Assembly (NCBI RefSeq): GCF_030345095.1
Contig: NZ_CP128360.1
Location: forward strand, 3,782,001-3,846,000
Direction of reading: 5' to 3'
From: Solwaraspora sp. WMMA2056
GTDB lineage: Bacteria > Actinomycetota > Actinomycetes > Mycobacteriales > Micromonosporaceae
DNA length: 64,000 bases
Position 1 is the first letter of the stretch. Each line of letters opens with the position of its first letter. A program made the position numbers and the translations under genes. Below, piece by piece: positions 1-9,593 of this stretch. The notes beneath the pieces were generated by a model that had not been told where the DNA came from, did no database searches, and saw only the letters and a list, made by a program, of their open reading frames with translations.

Positions 1-785
1 GCAGCGACCTCAAGACCCTCTGGCCGTGGCTGGCGGCGCTGCCGTTGGCGATCGGCATCACAATGATCTCCGGCCTGATGCTCGGCACCCCGACCCTGCG
101 ACTGCGCGGTGACTACCTGGCGATCGTCACCCTCGGCTTCGCCGAGATGATCCGAATCGCGGCGGTCAGCTCCGAGTTCCTCAAGGGTCAGCGGGGTCTC
201 AACCAGATCCCGCACCCGCCCGGCGAGTACGCCGACGGCAAGCCGGTCTTCGGTGTGCTGGACGCCCGCCCGTACTACTGGCTGGTGCTCACCGTGATCA
301 TCGTGGTGGTCATCCTGGTTACCAACCTCAGCAACAGTCGGGTCGGCCGGGCCTGGGTCTCCATCCGCGAGGACGAGGACGCCGCCCAGCTGATGGGCGT
401 GCCGACGTTCAAGTTCAAGCTGTGGGCGTTCGCCATGGGCGCGGCGATCGGCGGGCTCGCCGGCGCGCTCTTCGCCGGCAAGCAGAACTTCGTCAGCTCG
501 CAGAACTTCGAGCTGCTCAACTCGATCATCATCCTGGCGGCGGTGATCCTCGGCGGCTCCGGCAACATCGTCGGCGCGATCGTCGGCGGTGGCCTGGTGG
601 CGTACCTGATCGAACGCTTCCGGGGCATCGAGCTGTTCGGGGTGGAGCTGTACGAGTACCGGTTCCTGGTCTTCGGGCTCACCCTCGTCGTCATGATGAT
701 CTTCCGGCCGCAGGGCCTGATCTCCAGCAAACGCCGGGCAGCCGAGTTCAAGGACCGGCGTAAGGAGGTGACCGTCGGTGGCTGA
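1..785 (+). CDS. livM: Branched-chain amino-acid ABC transporter permease LivM (5' partial)
   Basis: This is the C-terminal part of an inner-membrane permease that forms the translocation channel for branched-chain amino acids. The frame is open from base 3, so the true start lies upstream of the window. About 260 residues are visible. They contain several hydrophobic helices and the LivM signature GDYLAIVTLGFAEMIRIAA near the beginning, which is the conserved LRGDYLAI/TLGF segment of the family. A second typical block follows around AWVSIREDEDAAQLMGV, the cytoplasmic loop that contacts the ATPases. The stop overlaps livG by 8 bp, so the two genes are translationally coupled. The remaining partners (livH and a periplasmic binding protein) are presumably upstream and outside the window. 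Confidence 0.93.
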   Translation, partial: SDLKTLWPWLAALPLAIGITMISGLMLGTPTLRLRGDYLAIVTLGFAEMIRIAAVSSEFLKGQRGLNQIPHPPGEYADGKPVFGVLDARPYYWLVLTVIIVVVILVTNLSNSRVGRAWVSIREDEDAAQLMGVPTFKFKLWAFAMGAAIGGLAGALFAGKQNFVSSQNFELLNSIIILAAVILGGSGNIVGAIVGGGLVAYLIERFRGIELFGVELYEYRFLVFGLTLVVMMIFRPQGLISSKRRAAEFKDRRKEVTVGG

Positions 786-1596
786 CACCGCGACGACCGG
801 GGCCGGTGCCACCGCCGCGACCCGCGAACCCCTGCTCGAGGTCGACCATGTCACGCTGCGCTTCGGCGGCGTGGTCGCGCTCAACGACGTGGACTTCACT
901 CTCTACAAGGGGGAGATCCTCGGGCTGATCGGTCCGAACGGGGCCGGCAAGACGACCTGCTTCAACGCGATGACCGGTATCTACCGGCCCAGCGAGGGCG
1001 AGATCCGGTTCCGTGGCGAGCGGATCACCGGAAAGAAGCGTCACCAGATCACCAAGATGGGGATGGCGCGTACCTTCCAGAACATCCGGCTCTTCCCGGA
1101 GATGACCGCCCTGGAGAACGTCCAGGTCGGCGCGGACGCCCACCACAAGACCAGCGTGATCTCGGCGATGCTGCGGCTGCCCCGGCACTGGCGGGAGGAG
1201 CGCGACGGCCGGGAGAAGGCCCGCGAGCTGCTGGACTTCGTCGGAATCGGCAAGCGGATCAACGAGATGGCCCGCAACCTGTCGTACGGCGAACAGCGGC
1301 GCCTGGAGATCGCCCGCGCGTTGGCGACCGACCCGGTGCTGCTCTGCCTCGACGAACCGGCGGCCGGCTTCAACCCGGCGGAGAAGGAGGAGCTGCTCCA
1401 GCTGATCCGCCAGATCCGCGACCGGGGCGTCACCGTGCTGCTGATCGAGCACGACATGCGCCTGGTCATGGGGGTCACCGACCGGATCGTCGTGCTGGAG
1501 TTCGGAAAGAAGATCGCCGACGGACTCCCCGCCGAGGTGCGGGAGGACCACCGGGTGATCGCCGCCTACCTGGGAGTGCCCGACGATGCTGCTTGA
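778..1596 (+). CDS. livG: Branched-chain amino-acid ABC transporter ATP-binding protein LivG
   Basis: Cytoplasmic ATPase subunit that powers the LivHM permease. The GTG start follows a near-perfect Shine-Dalgarno sequence AAGGAGGTGA (762-771) with a 6-nt gap. The protein has 272 residues. Walker A is GPNGAGKTT (about residues 58-66), the ABC signature is the LivG-type NLSYGEQRRLEIARAL, and Walker B is LLCLDEPAAGFNP, followed by the switch His in LLIEHDM. The insert after the Q-loop (MARTFQNIRLFPEMTALENV) is typical of the LivG branch rather than LivF. It overlaps livM by 8 bp and livF by 11 bp, which supports one transcript. Confidence 0.95.
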   Translation: MADTATTGAGATAATREPLLEVDHVTLRFGGVVALNDVDFTLYKGEILGLIGPNGAGKTTCFNAMTGIYRPSEGEIRFRGERITGKKRHQITKMGMARTFQNIRLFPEMTALENVQVGADAHHKTSVISAMLRLPRHWREERDGREKARELLDFVGIGKRINEMARNLSYGEQRRLEIARALATDPVLLCLDEPAAGFNPAEKEELLQLIRQIRDRGVTVLLIEHDMRLVMGVTDRIVVLEFGKKIADGLPAEVREDHRVIAAYLGVPDDAA

Positions 1597-2296
1597 GATC
1601 GAGGACGTCAGCCTGCTCTACGGGCGGATCCAGGCGCTGCACGGCATCAGCCTGACGGTCGACGAGGGCGAGATCGTGGCCCTGATCGGCGCCAACGGTG
1701 CCGGCAAGTCGACCACCATGCGGGCCATCTCGGGTATCCGGCCGATCGCCTCCGGCAAGATCACCTTCGACGGCGAGGACATCTCCAAGCTCCGTGCCGA
1801 CCTGCGGGTGCGGCGCGGGCTCTGCCAGGCACCGGAGGGCCGGGGCATCTTCCCCGGGATGACGGTGCTGGAGAACCTAGACATGGGGGCGTACACCCGT
1901 CGGGACCGGGCCGGCATCGCCGCCGACCTGGACCGGGTGCTGGGGTTGTTCCCCCGGCTCGCCGAGCGGCGCAAGCAGGCCGGTGGCACCCTCTCCGGCG
2001 GTGAGCAGCAGATGCTCGCCGTCGGCCGGGCGCTGATGAGCCGGCCGAAGCTGCTGCTGCTCGACGAGCCGTCGATGGGGCTCGCGCCGATGCTGATCCA
2101 GCAGATCTTCGACATCATCGTGGAGATCAACCAGCAGGGCACCACGGTCCTGCTGGTGGAGCAGAACGCCCAGCAGGCGCTGTCGCGCGCCCACCGGGCG
2201 TACGTGCTGGAGACCGGCAGCATCGTCAAGTCCGGCACCGGCACCGACCTGCTGCACGACCCGGCCGTCAAGGAGGCGTACCTCGGTGTCGCCTGA
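1586..2296 (+). CDS. livF: Branched-chain amino-acid ABC transporter ATP-binding protein LivF
   Basis: Second cytoplasmic ATPase of the Liv transporter, 236 residues, the usual LivF length. Visible motifs are Walker A GANGAGKST, the Q-loop region CQAPEGRGIFPGMTVLENL (the EGR-IFP element is diagnostic of LivF), signature TLSGGEQQMLAVGRAL, Walker B LLLLDEPSMGLAP and the switch His-equivalent VEQN, in which the family has Gln instead of His. The start codon lies inside the end of livG. The next gene begins 37 bp after this stop (with the start chosen here), so the Liv operon and the following amino-acid importer may be read through as one unit. Confidence 0.95.
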   Translation: MLLEIEDVSLLYGRIQALHGISLTVDEGEIVALIGANGAGKSTTMRAISGIRPIASGKITFDGEDISKLRADLRVRRGLCQAPEGRGIFPGMTVLENLDMGAYTRRDRAGIAADLDRVLGLFPRLAERRKQAGGTLSGGEQQMLAVGRALMSRPKLLLLDEPSMGLAPMLIQQIFDIIVEINQQGTTVLLVEQNAQQALSRAHRAYVLETGSIVKSGTGTDLLHDPAVKEAYLGVA

Positions 2297-2333
2297 GCCG
2301 TCCCCCCGGTACGCCCGACCCCTCGGAGGAAGC

Positions 2334-3233
2334 GTGACCACCAGATATCACCGGACCCGGCGGGCCGCCGTCGGCGTCGTCGGCGCGGTCGCCCTGATGT
2401 TGACCATGGCCGCCTGCGGCGAACAGGACAGCGTCGAACAGCCCGGTGCCGGCGCGCCGAGCGCCTCGGCCGACGACGACCTGGCGGCGCTGGTCCCGGA
2501 CGAGATCAAGGCCGACGGCAAGATCCTGGTCGGGATCGACGCGACGTACGCCCCGGCGGAGTTCCTCGACACCGACGGTGCCACGGTCCTCGGCTTCGAC
2601 GTCGACCTGTTCAACACCGTCGCCGGCAAGCTCGGCCTGACCACCGAGTACGTGCCCAGCCAGTTCGACGACATCATCCCCGGGGTGATGTCGGGCAAGT
2701 ACGAGATCGGGGTGTCGTCGTTCACCATCAACGACGAGCGCAAGACCCAGGTCGACATGGTGTCGTACTTCTCGGCGGGCACCCAGTGGGCGGCGCGCGC
2801 CGGTGAGCCGGTCGACCCGGACGACGCCTGCGGCAAGCGGGTGGCGGTGCAGGCCGGCACCGTCCAGGTCGAGGACATCGAGGCCCGGTCGGCGGCCTGT
2901 ACCGCCGCCGGCAACCCCGAGATCACCATCGAGCAGTTCCAAGGTCAGGACCAGGCCACCGCCTCGGTGGTCTCCGGCAAGAACGACGCGATGCTGGCCG
3001 ACTCGCCGGTCTGCGCGTACGCGGTCCAGCAGACCAACGGTGAGCTGGAGCTGTCCGGCGACATCTACGACTCGGCCCCGTACGGCTACGTCGTGGCCCA
3101 GGAGCAGTCCGAGTTCGCCGAGGCGTTGGCGCAGGCGCTGGCGGCGGTCATCGCCGACGGCAGCTACGAGCAGGCGCTGAGCAACTGGGGCGTCGAGGCG
3201 GGCGGGATCACCGACCCGGCAGTCAACCCCTGA
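2334..3233 (+). CDS. Polar amino-acid ABC transporter substrate-binding lipoprotein
   Basis: Extracytoplasmic solute receptor, 299 residues, with a family-3 (SBP_bac_3) fold. The first residues form a lipoprotein signal peptide: two Arg, a hydrophobic core VGVVGAVALMLTM, then lipobox TMAAC with the lipidated Cys about residue 28. The mature part begins with an Asp-rich linker and the typical segment ILVGIDATYAPAEF followed by GFDVDLFNTVAGKLGL, which line the ligand pocket. An upstream in-frame GTG at 2286 exists, but the GTG at 2334 has GGAGGA just before it (2325-2330) and gives a normal signal peptide, so I chose it. It is the first gene of a binding protein-permease-ATPase trio. The ligand cannot be read from sequence; glutamate/glutamine or another polar amino acid is most likely from the family. 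Confidence 0.9.
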   Translation: MTTRYHRTRRAAVGVVGAVALMLTMAACGEQDSVEQPGAGAPSASADDDLAALVPDEIKADGKILVGIDATYAPAEFLDTDGATVLGFDVDLFNTVAGKLGLTTEYVPSQFDDIIPGVMSGKYEIGVSSFTINDERKTQVDMVSYFSAGTQWAARAGEPVDPDDACGKRVAVQAGTVQVEDIEARSAACTAAGNPEITIEQFQGQDQATASVVSGKNDAMLADSPVCAYAVQQTNGELELSGDIYDSAPYGYVVAQEQSEFAEALAQALAAVIADGSYEQALSNWGVEAGGITDPAVNP

Positions 3234-3249
3234 GCCGCGTCGACCGGCG

Positions 3250-4230
3250 ATGTCGATGAACCCCTCGACCGGCCCGGACGGCACCCCGCCGTCCGGGCCG
3301 GACCCGGCAGGCGAGGTGCCGTCCGGGCCAGTCCGGGTCCGCCCGGATCCGATCAGAGCGGTGCCGGTACGGCGTCCGGGCCGCTGGGTGGCGATCGGCG
3401 TGCTCGCCGTACTCGCCGCGATGTTCGTCCACCTGCTGGTCACCAACGACCGCTTCCAGTGGGCGTTCATGGTCGACAACATGTTCCGGCCGCCGATCAT
3501 CGAAGGCGTCCGGACCACCATCACGATGACGCTGCTCGCGATGCTGATCGGTGTCGCCGTCGGGGTCCTGGTCGCGGTGATGCGGCTGTCCGGCAATCCG
3601 ATCCTGGCCGGGGTCGCCTGGCTCTACACCTGGTTCTTCCGGGCGGTGCCCCGGGTGGTGCTGCTGGTGCTCTTCGGCAACCTCGGCATCCTGTGGGAGC
3701 GGCTGGAGTTCGGCCTGCCGTTCGACCGGCAGCTCGGTGCGCTGTTCGGCGTGACCGACTTCGAGGCCCGGATCTGGGGCTTCGACGCCCGGACCGCGAT
3801 CAGCGGGTTCGTGGCGGGTCTGCTCGGGCTGGCGCTGTCCGAGGCGGCCTACATGGCGGAGATCGTCCGGGCCGGGATCGGCTCGGTCGACCCCGGTCAG
3901 GCCGAGGCGTGCGCCGCGCTCGGCATGAGCCAGGGCCTGACCCTGCGCCGGGTGGTGCTGCCGCAGGCGATGCGGGTGATCGTGCCGCCGACGGGCAACG
4001 AGACGATAGCGATGCTCAAGGACACCTCGCTGCTGGCCTTCGTACCGGTGACCAACGAACTGTTCTTCCAGCTGTCGGCGGTCGGATCCCGGACCTTTCA
4101 GGTCTTTCCGATGCTGGTCGCCGCCTGCCTGTGGTACCTGGCGCTGACCAGCGTGCTGATGGTCGGCCAGTCCTTCGTCGAACGGCGGTTCTCCCGCGGT
4201 GTCGGCGCCGCCGCTGCGAAGGGGACCTGA
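3250..4230 (+). CDS. Polar amino-acid ABC transporter permease
   Basis: Membrane subunit of a HisM/GlnP-type importer, 326 residues. A cytoplasmic Pro/Asp-rich N-terminus of about 40 residues precedes the first helix ([19 protein letters not shown]). The family core follows: [20 protein letters not shown], the extracellular loop, and the EAA motif [27 protein letters not shown], which docks the ATPase. Between helices there is a segment of about 60 residues ([20 protein letters not shown] and onward) that is longer than in short GlnP proteins. It ends in an ATGA overlap with the ATPase gene. As a single permease gene it would act as a homodimer. Confidence 0.92.
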   Translation: MSMNPSTGPDGTPPSGPDPAGEVPSGPVRVRPDPIRAVPVRRPGRWVAIGVLAVLAAMFVHLLVTNDRFQWAFMVDNMFRPPIIEGVRTTITMTLLAMLIGVAVGVLVAVMRLSGNPILAGVAWLYTWFFRAVPRVVLLVLFGNLGILWERLEFGLPFDRQLGALFGVTDFEARIWGFDARTAISGFVAGLLGLALSEAAYMAEIVRAGIGSVDPGQAEACAALGMSQGLTLRRVVLPQAMRVIVPPTGNETIAMLKDTSLLAFVPVTNELFFQLSAVGSRTFQVFPMLVAACLWYLALTSVLMVGQSFVERRFSRGVGAAAAKGT

Positions 4231-5018
4231 TGACCGCGTCGGCCGCCGCCGGGCCGGACACCCTGATGGTGTACGCCGAGAACGTGCACAAGTCGTTCGG
4301 GTCGCTCGACGTGCTCAACGGCGTGGACCTGGCGGTACGCCCCGGTGAGGTGTGCTGTGTGATCGGGCCGTCCGGCTCGGGCAAGTCGACCTTCCTGCGT
4401 TGCATCAACCACCTGGAGAAGATCGACGCCGGGCGGATCTGGGTGGACGGGGCGCTGGTCGGCTACCGGCAGCGGGGCGGCAAGCTGCACGAGTTGCCGG
4501 CCCGGGAGGTGGCCGCGCAGCGGCGCAGCATCGGCATGGTGTTCCAACGGTTCAACCTTTTCCCGCACATGAGCGCCCTGGCGAACGTGATGGAGGCGCC
4601 GCTGCGGGTCCGTGGGGAGCCGAAGGCGGCGGTCCGTGAGCGCGCGGTGGCGCTGCTGGACCGGGTCGGCCTTGCCGACCGGGCGCACGCGTACCCGGGT
4701 CAGCTCTCCGGTGGTCAGCAGCAGCGGGTGGCGATCGCCCGCGCGTTGGCGATGCGGCCGAAGGTGATGCTCTTCGACGAGCCGACCAGCGCGTTGGATC
4801 CGGAACTCGTCGGTGAGGTCCTGGACGTGATGCGGGACCTGGCCCGCGACGGGATGACGATGATCGTGGTGACCCACGAGATCGGCTTCGCCCGGGAGGT
4901 CGGCGACTCGCTGGTGTTCATGGACGGCGGGGTGGTGGTCGAGGCCGGCGTGCCCCGCGAGGTGCTCGCCGACCCACGGCACGAACGAACTCGGGCGTTC
5001 CTGAGCAAGGTCCTCTGA
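4230..5018 (+). CDS. Polar amino-acid ABC transporter ATP-binding protein (GlnQ/HisP type)
   Basis: Cytoplasmic ATPase of the importer, 262 residues. The start ATG shares a base with the permease stop (ATGA), and I prefer it to the longer open frame beginning at 3459. Motifs in order are Walker [10 protein letters not shown], the GlnQ-type Q-loop [19 protein letters not shown], signature [16 protein letters not shown], Walker [20 protein letters not shown] and the switch His in VTHE. This combination is standard for polar amino-acid uptake ATPases. A strong GC hairpin directly after the stop probably ends the operon. Confidence 0.95.
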   Translation: MTASAAAGPDTLMVYAENVHKSFGSLDVLNGVDLAVRPGEVCCVIGPSGSGKSTFLRCINHLEKIDAGRIWVDGALVGYRQRGGKLHELPAREVAAQRRSIGMVFQRFNLFPHMSALANVMEAPLRVRGEPKAAVRERAVALLDRVGLADRAHAYPGQLSGGQQQRVAIARALAMRPKVMLFDEPTSALDPELVGEVLDVMRDLARDGMTMIVVTHEIGFAREVGDSLVFMDGGVVVEAGVPREVLADPRHERTRAFLSKVL

Positions 5019-5028
5019 ACTGGCGGGG

Positions 5029-5058
5029 GCGCCCCCGGCCGCGAGCCGCCGGGGGCGC
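5029..5058 (+). terminator. GC-rich hairpin after amino-acid ABC operon
   Basis: A perfect 11-bp inverted repeat (GCGCCCCCGGC, 8-nt loop, GCCGGGGGCGC) starts 10 nt after the ATPase stop. There is no T-run, as is common for actinobacterial terminators. Its right arm touches the polA promoter box. Confidence 0.6.
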
Positions 5059-5080
5059 TGTCACACCCCACGACTAGAGT
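5058..5080 (+). promoter_or_regulatory. RecA-NDp/PafBC-type damage promoter of polA
   Basis: CTGTCACAC (5058-5066), an 8-nt spacer, then the -10 hexamer TAGAGT (5075-5080). The arrangement matches the mycobacterial LexA-independent damage promoter TTGTCRGTG-N8-TANNNT, with the TGTCA core retained. The -10 ends 8 nt before the GTG of polA, so the transcript is likely leaderless. The same layout precedes uvrB, uvrA and uvrC in this window. Confidence 0.6.
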
Positions 5081-5088
5081 CGCTTGAC

Positions 5089-7776
5089 GTGACCGACGAC
5101 GCGCCCCGACTGCTGCTTCTCGACGGCCATTCGCTGGCCTACCGGGCGTTCTTCGCCCTGCCGGTGGAGAACTTCTCCACCAGCACCGGGCAGCCGACCA
5201 ACGCGGTCTACGGCTTCACCTCGATGTTGATCAACGTGCTGCGCGACGAGCGGCCGACGCACATCGTGGTCGCCTTCGACATCTCCCGCCGGTCGTTCCG
5301 GACCGAGCGGTACGCCGAGTACAAGGCCGGCCGGTCGGAGAGCCCGGCCGACTTCGCCGGGCAGGTGAGCCTGGTGCAGGAGGTCCTCGACGCGCTGCGC
5401 ATCCCGTTCGTCACCAAGGACAACTTCGAGGCCGACGACATCATCGCCACCCTGGCCTGCGCCGGCCGGGACGCCGGGATGGACGTGCTGATCTGCACCG
5501 GTGACCGGGACGCCTTCCAGTTGGTCGACGACCGGATCACCGTGCTCTACCCGCGTAAGGGCGTCTCCGACCTGGCCCGGATGGACCCGGCGGCGGTCAC
5601 CGCCCGCTACGGTGTCGGGCCGCAGCACTACCGGGACCTGGCCGCCCTGGTCGGTGAGGCCAGCGACAACCTGCCCGGGGTGCCCGGTGTCGGCCCGAAG
5701 ACCGCCGCCAAGTGGATCAGCCAGTACGGCGGACTGGACGGGGTGGTCGCCCAGGCCGACCAGATCAAGGGCAAGGCGGGGGAGAGCCTGCGGGAGCGGC
5801 TCGCCGACGTGATCCGCAACTACGAGCTGAACTGTCTGGTGGCGGATCTGGAGCTGCCGGTCACCGTGGCGGACGCCAAGTGGACCGGCTGGGACCGGGA
5901 GGCCGTCCACCAGGTGTTCGACGCCCTGCAGTTCCGGATCCTGCGGGACCGGCTCTACCAGTACCTCGACGCGGTCGAGCCGGAGGCCGAGGCCGGGTTC
6001 GACCTGGCCGGGCAGGTCCTCGGTGCCGGCGCGGTCGCCCCCTGGCTGACCGCGCACGCACCGGTCGGCGTCAGCGTCGGCGTCGCGGTCGCCGGCAGCT
6101 TCGGCCGGGGCACCGGCACGGTGACGGCGGTCGCGGTGGCGACCGCCGACGGTGCCGCCGCCTGGTTCGACCCGGCCGCGTTGGACGCCACCGACGAGGC
6201 GGCCGTCGCCGACTGGCTCGCCGACGAGCGGCGTCGCAAGGTCCTGCACGACAGCAAGCCGGCCCGGTTGGCGTTCGCCGCCCACGGCTGGTCGCTGGCC
6301 GGCATCGACCGGGACACCGCGCTCGCCGCCTACCTGGCCCGGCCCGACCAGCGTTCCTACGACCTGATCGACCTGGCCCTGCGCTACCTGCACCGGGAGC
6401 TGCGGGTCGACGCCCCCGACGACGGGCAGCTCACCCTCGACGGCCTCGGGCCGCAGGGCGAGGTCGAGCAGAACCTGATGCTGCGGGCGCGGGCCACCCT
6501 GGATCTGGCGGTGGCGATCGACGCCGAGCTGGCCCGCGACGGGGACGCCTCGACCCGGTTGCTCGCCGACGTCGAGCTGCCGCTGGTCGAGGTCCTCGCC
6601 GCGATGGAGCAGGCCGGCATCGCCGCCGACACCGAGTACCTGACCGAGCTGGAGGCGGTCTTCGCCGCCGAGGTCAAGGCGGCCGCGCAGGCGGCGTACG
6701 GGGTGATCGGCCGGGAGTTCAACCTCGGCTCGCCCAAGCAGCTGCAGGAAATCCTCTTCACCGACCTGGGGCTGCCCAAGACCAAGAAGATCAAGACCGG
6801 GTACACCACCGACGCCGACGCCCTGCAGTGGCTGTTCGCGCAGACGGAGCATCCGCTGCTGGCGCACCTGCTGCGCCACCGCGACGTGGCCCGGCTCAAG
6901 TCGACCGTCGACGGGCTGCTCAAGTCGATCTCCGACGACGGGCGGATCCACACCACCTTCCACCAGACGGTGGCCGCCACCGGCCGGCTCTCCTCGACCG
7001 ACCCGAATCTGCAGAACATTCCGATCCGCACCGAGGAGGGCCGTCGGATCCGGCGAGCCTTCGTGGTCGGCGCCGGGTTCGAGTCGCTGCTGACCGCCGA
7101 CTACAGCCAGATCGAGATGCGGATCATGGCGCACCTGTCCGCGGACGAGGCGCTGATCGAGGCGTTCAACTCCGGGGAGGACTTCCACGCGGTGACCGCG
7201 TCGTCGGTGTTCCAGGTGCCGCTGGAGTCGGTCAGCGCCGAGCAGCGCCGCCGGATCAAGGCGATGAACTACGGCCTGGCGTACGGGCTGAGCGCCTTCG
7301 GCCTGTCCCAGCAGCTCGGGATCGCCACCGACGAGGCCCGCGCCCTGATGGAGGAGTACTTCCGCCGGTTCGGCGGAGTCCGCGACTACCTGCAGGCGCT
7401 GGTCGCCCAGGCCCGCCAGGACGGTTACACCTCGACGATCCTGGGCCGGCGCCGGTACCTCCCCGACCTGGTCAGCGACAACCGGCAGCGCCGGGAGATG
7501 GCCGAACGGATGGCCCTCAACGCGCCCATCCAGGGCTCCGCCGCCGACCTGATCAAGGTGGCGATGCTGCACGTCGACACCGCGCTGCGGGCCTCGCCGC
7601 TGCGGTCGCGGATGCTGCTGCAGGTGCACGACGAGCTGGTGTTCGAGGTGGCACCGGGGGAGCGGGCAGACCTGGAGGAGCTGGTCCGTCGCGAGATGGG
7701 CGGGGCGTACCCGTTGTCGGTGCCGCTGGAGGTCTCCGTCGGCGTCGGCACCGACTGGCACAGCGCCGACCACTGA
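5089..7776 (+). CDS. polA: DNA polymerase I
   Basis: Repair and lagging-strand processing polymerase, 895 residues. The N-terminal 290 residues are the 5'-3' exonuclease (flap nuclease) domain, with acidic clusters in LLLLDGHSLAYRAFFAL, NFEADDIIATLA and CTGDRDAFQLV, and a helix-hairpin-helix GVPGVGPKTAAKW. The central region corresponds to the 3'-5' exonuclease domain. I do not see the D-x-E metal motif there (the equivalent reads AAWFDPA), so proofreading is probably lost, as in other actinobacterial Pol I proteins. The polymerase part has motif A TADYSQIEMRIMAHLS (about residue 670), motif B RRIKAMNYGLAYG and motif C LLQVHDELVFE (about residue 848). The start is the GTG 8 nt after the -10 hexamer. 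It is a single-gene unit ending in a bidirectional hairpin shared with the SulP gene. Confidence 0.97.
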   Translation: MTDDAPRLLLLDGHSLAYRAFFALPVENFSTSTGQPTNAVYGFTSMLINVLRDERPTHIVVAFDISRRSFRTERYAEYKAGRSESPADFAGQVSLVQEVLDALRIPFVTKDNFEADDIIATLACAGRDAGMDVLICTGDRDAFQLVDDRITVLYPRKGVSDLARMDPAAVTARYGVGPQHYRDLAALVGEASDNLPGVPGVGPKTAAKWISQYGGLDGVVAQADQIKGKAGESLRERLADVIRNYELNCLVADLELPVTVADAKWTGWDREAVHQVFDALQFRILRDRLYQYLDAVEPEAEAGFDLAGQVLGAGAVAPWLTAHAPVGVSVGVAVAGSFGRGTGTVTAVAVATADGAAAWFDPAALDATDEAAVADWLADERRRKVLHDSKPARLAFAAHGWSLAGIDRDTALAAYLARPDQRSYDLIDLALRYLHRELRVDAPDDGQLTLDGLGPQGEVEQNLMLRARATLDLAVAIDAELARDGDASTRLLADVELPLVEVLAAMEQAGIAADTEYLTELEAVFAAEVKAAAQAAYGVIGREFNLGSPKQLQEILFTDLGLPKTKKIKTGYTTDADALQWLFAQTEHPLLAHLLRHRDVARLKSTVDGLLKSISDDGRIHTTFHQTVAATGRLSSTDPNLQNIPIRTEEGRRIRRAFVVGAGFESLLTADYSQIEMRIMAHLSADEALIEAFNSGEDFHAVTASSVFQVPLESVSAEQRRRIKAMNYGLAYGLSAFGLSQQLGIATDEARALMEEYFRRFGGVRDYLQALVAQARQDGYTSTILGRRRYLPDLVSDNRQRREMAERMALNAPIQGSAADLIKVAMLHVDTALRASPLRSRMLLQVHDELVFEVAPGERADLEELVRREMGGAYPLSVPLEVSVGVGTDWHSADH

Positions 7777-7794
7777 ACCGGCCGGTGCCGCGCA

Positions 7795-7826
7795 CGGCTG
7801 ACCCGGTGCGGGTACCGGGTCAGCCG
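7795..7826. terminator. Bidirectional hairpin between polA and SulP gene
   Basis: Perfect 13-bp stem (CGGCTGACCCGGT, 6-nt loop, ACCGGGTCAGCCG) in the 60-bp gap between two convergent genes. It can act on both transcripts. No T-run is present. Confidence 0.65.
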
Positions 7827-7836
7827 GGTGATCCGG

Positions 7837-9336
7837 TCAGTGGCCGACCTTGAGGCGCCCGGCGAGGGTGTCGTGGATGCGGGCGCTGGGCTGGTTGAGT
7901 TCGATGATCTCGACGGTCTTGCCGCGGCTGGCGTATTTGGTGGTGATGGCGTCGAGGGCGGCGACCGACGAGGCGTCCCAGACGTGGGCGTGGGCCATGT
8001 CGATGATCACCCGGTCGGGGTCGCCGGTGTAGTCGAACTGGTGCACGAGGTCGTTGCTGGAGGCGAAGAAGAGCTCGCCGTGCACCGAGTAGATCCGGGT
8101 GCTGCCGTCGGGGTCGAGCACGCTGGTGACCTCGACCAGGTGGGCAACCCGACGGGCGAAGATCACCATCGCGGTGAGGACGCCGATGATGACGCCGATG
8201 GCGAGGTTGTGGGTGACGAGCACGGCCGCGACGGTCGTGGTCATCACGATCAGTTCGCCCCACGGCATCCGCCTGACCGTCGCCGGAGCGACGCTGTGCC
8301 AGTCGAAGGTGGAGACGGCCACCACGATCATGACGGCGACGAGAGCGGCCATCGGGATCCGGGCGACGACGTCGCCGAGGGAGACGACCAGGATCAGCAG
8401 GAACACCCCGGACAGGAAGGTCGACAGCCGGGTCCGGGCACCGGAGACCTTGACGTTGATCATGGTCTGGCCGATCATCGCGCAGCCGCCCATGCCACCG
8501 AAGAAGCCGGTGACGATGTTCGCCACACCCTGACCCCACGACTCGCGGGTCTTGTTCGACCGGGTGTCGGTGATGTCGTCGACCAGCTTGGCGGTCATCA
8601 ACGACTCCATCAGCCCGACCAGGGCGATCCCCAGAGCGTACGGGGCGATCAACTGCAGGGTGGCCCAGGTGTACGGGATCTCGGGAAGGGCGAGGAACGG
8701 CAGGCTGTCGGGCAGCGCGCCCTGATCGCCGACGGTCGGTACGGCGAACCCGGCGGCGACGGTGACCACGGTCAGCACGACGATCGCGACCAGCGGCGCC
8801 GGCACCGCCTTCGTCAGCCGGGGCAGGCCGACCATGATCGCCAGTGCGACGGCGACCATCGGGTAGACCAGCCACGGCACCCCGATCAGGTAGGGCACCT
8901 GGGCAGCGAAGATCAGGATCGCGAGGGCGTTGACGAAGCCGACCATGACGCTGCGGGGGATGAACCGCATCAGCCGGGCGACGCCGAGCACGGCGAGCAG
9001 CACCTGCAGGACCCCGCCGAGGATCACCGCCGCCAGCAGGTAGCCGAGGCCGTGGTCGCGTGCGAGGGGGGCGACGACGAGCGCGATCGCGCCGGTCGCG
9101 GCGGAGATCATCGCCGGCCGGCCACCGCAGATGGCGATGGTGACCGCCATGGTGAACGAGGCGAACAGTCCGACCCGGGGGTCGACCCCGGCGATGATCG
9201 AGAAGGAGATCGCCTCCGGGATCAGCGCGAGGGCGACGACCAGGCCGGCGAGGACCTCGGTCCGCAGGACCTTCGGTGAGATCCACGACGGGCGGGTGAA
9301 CCGGGATCGGACAGCGGCGGGCGCAGAAGCGGACAT
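7837..9336 (-). CDS. SulP-family anion transporter with STAS domain
   Basis: Inner-membrane permease of the SLC26/SulP family, 499 residues, for sulfate, bicarbonate or a similar anion. The N-terminal membrane domain begins with the family block [22 protein letters not shown] and continues through about 10-12 hydrophobic helices, including [25 protein letters not shown] split around the conserved GG-x-GQ loop. The C-terminal 100 residues form a cytoplasmic STAS domain with [20 protein letters not shown]. The start ATG is the last in-frame Met before a stop-rich region. A MerR-type regulator is transcribed divergently, and the 257-bp space contains two dyads, so local control is likely. The substrate cannot be decided from sequence. 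Confidence 0.93.
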   Translation of the reverse strand: MSASAPAAVRSRFTRPSWISPKVLRTEVLAGLVVALALIPEAISFSIIAGVDPRVGLFASFTMAVTIAICGGRPAMISAATGAIALVVAPLARDHGLGYLLAAVILGGVLQVLLAVLGVARLMRFIPRSVMVGFVNALAILIFAAQVPYLIGVPWLVYPMVAVALAIMVGLPRLTKAVPAPLVAIVVLTVVTVAAGFAVPTVGDQGALPDSLPFLALPEIPYTWATLQLIAPYALGIALVGLMESLMTAKLVDDITDTRSNKTRESWGQGVANIVTGFFGGMGGCAMIGQTMINVKVSGARTRLSTFLSGVFLLILVVSLGDVVARIPMAALVAVMIVVAVSTFDWHSVAPATVRRMPWGELIVMTTTVAAVLVTHNLAIGVIIGVLTAMVIFARRVAHLVEVTSVLDPDGSTRIYSVHGELFFASSNDLVHQFDYTGDPDRVIIDMAHAHVWDASSVAALDAITTKYASRGKTVEIIELNQPSARIHDTLAGRLKVGH

Positions 9337-9421
9337 GCAGCCTTTTTCGGATCAGACGCGGGCGGAGGCGCGTGAGAATGGTGCCGGTGGGGACCGGGCA
9401 GACTGGCCCGGCGACGCCCGA

Positions 9422-9442
9422 ACTCTACTGTCTCGTTAGAGT
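9422..9442. promoter_or_regulatory. Candidate MerR operator between SulP and merR genes
   Basis: Imperfect 21-bp dyad ACTCTACTGTCTCGTTAGAGT with perfect 6-bp ends. TAGAGT at its end is a usable -10 hexamer on either strand (9437-9442 forward, 9422-9427 reverse), and a dyad overlapping promoter elements is how MerR-family activators act. Assignment to this MerR gene is inferred from position. Confidence 0.45.
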
Positions 9443-9457
9443 CGAGTGCGCCACCTG

Positions 9458-9471
9458 GTGATGATCATCAC
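9458..9471. promoter_or_regulatory. Perfect 14-bp palindrome GTGATGATCATCAC
   Basis: A fully symmetric palindrome 15 bp from the dyad at 9422-9442, in the same divergent intergenic region. A candidate -10 for merR (TATCCT, 9487-9492) follows. It may be a second operator or the site of another regulator. Confidence 0.35.
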
Positions 9472-9593
9472 GGGCACGTTCTGGGATATCCTGAGCTGAT
9501 CAGCGCCGGTTCGCGGCGATGGGACGGGCGGCGACTCCGGGCGCGGTGCTGTCGGAGGCAGGTCGGCGACGACCGGGGAGGCGGGAACGCGAC

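Noticed and set aside
5074-7773. 899-residue open frame on the minus strand covering polA
   Set aside because: It mirrors polA codon structure, has Arg/Val/Gly-biased nonsense composition, and shows no domain. Such antisense frames are expected at this GC content and occur opposite most genes here.
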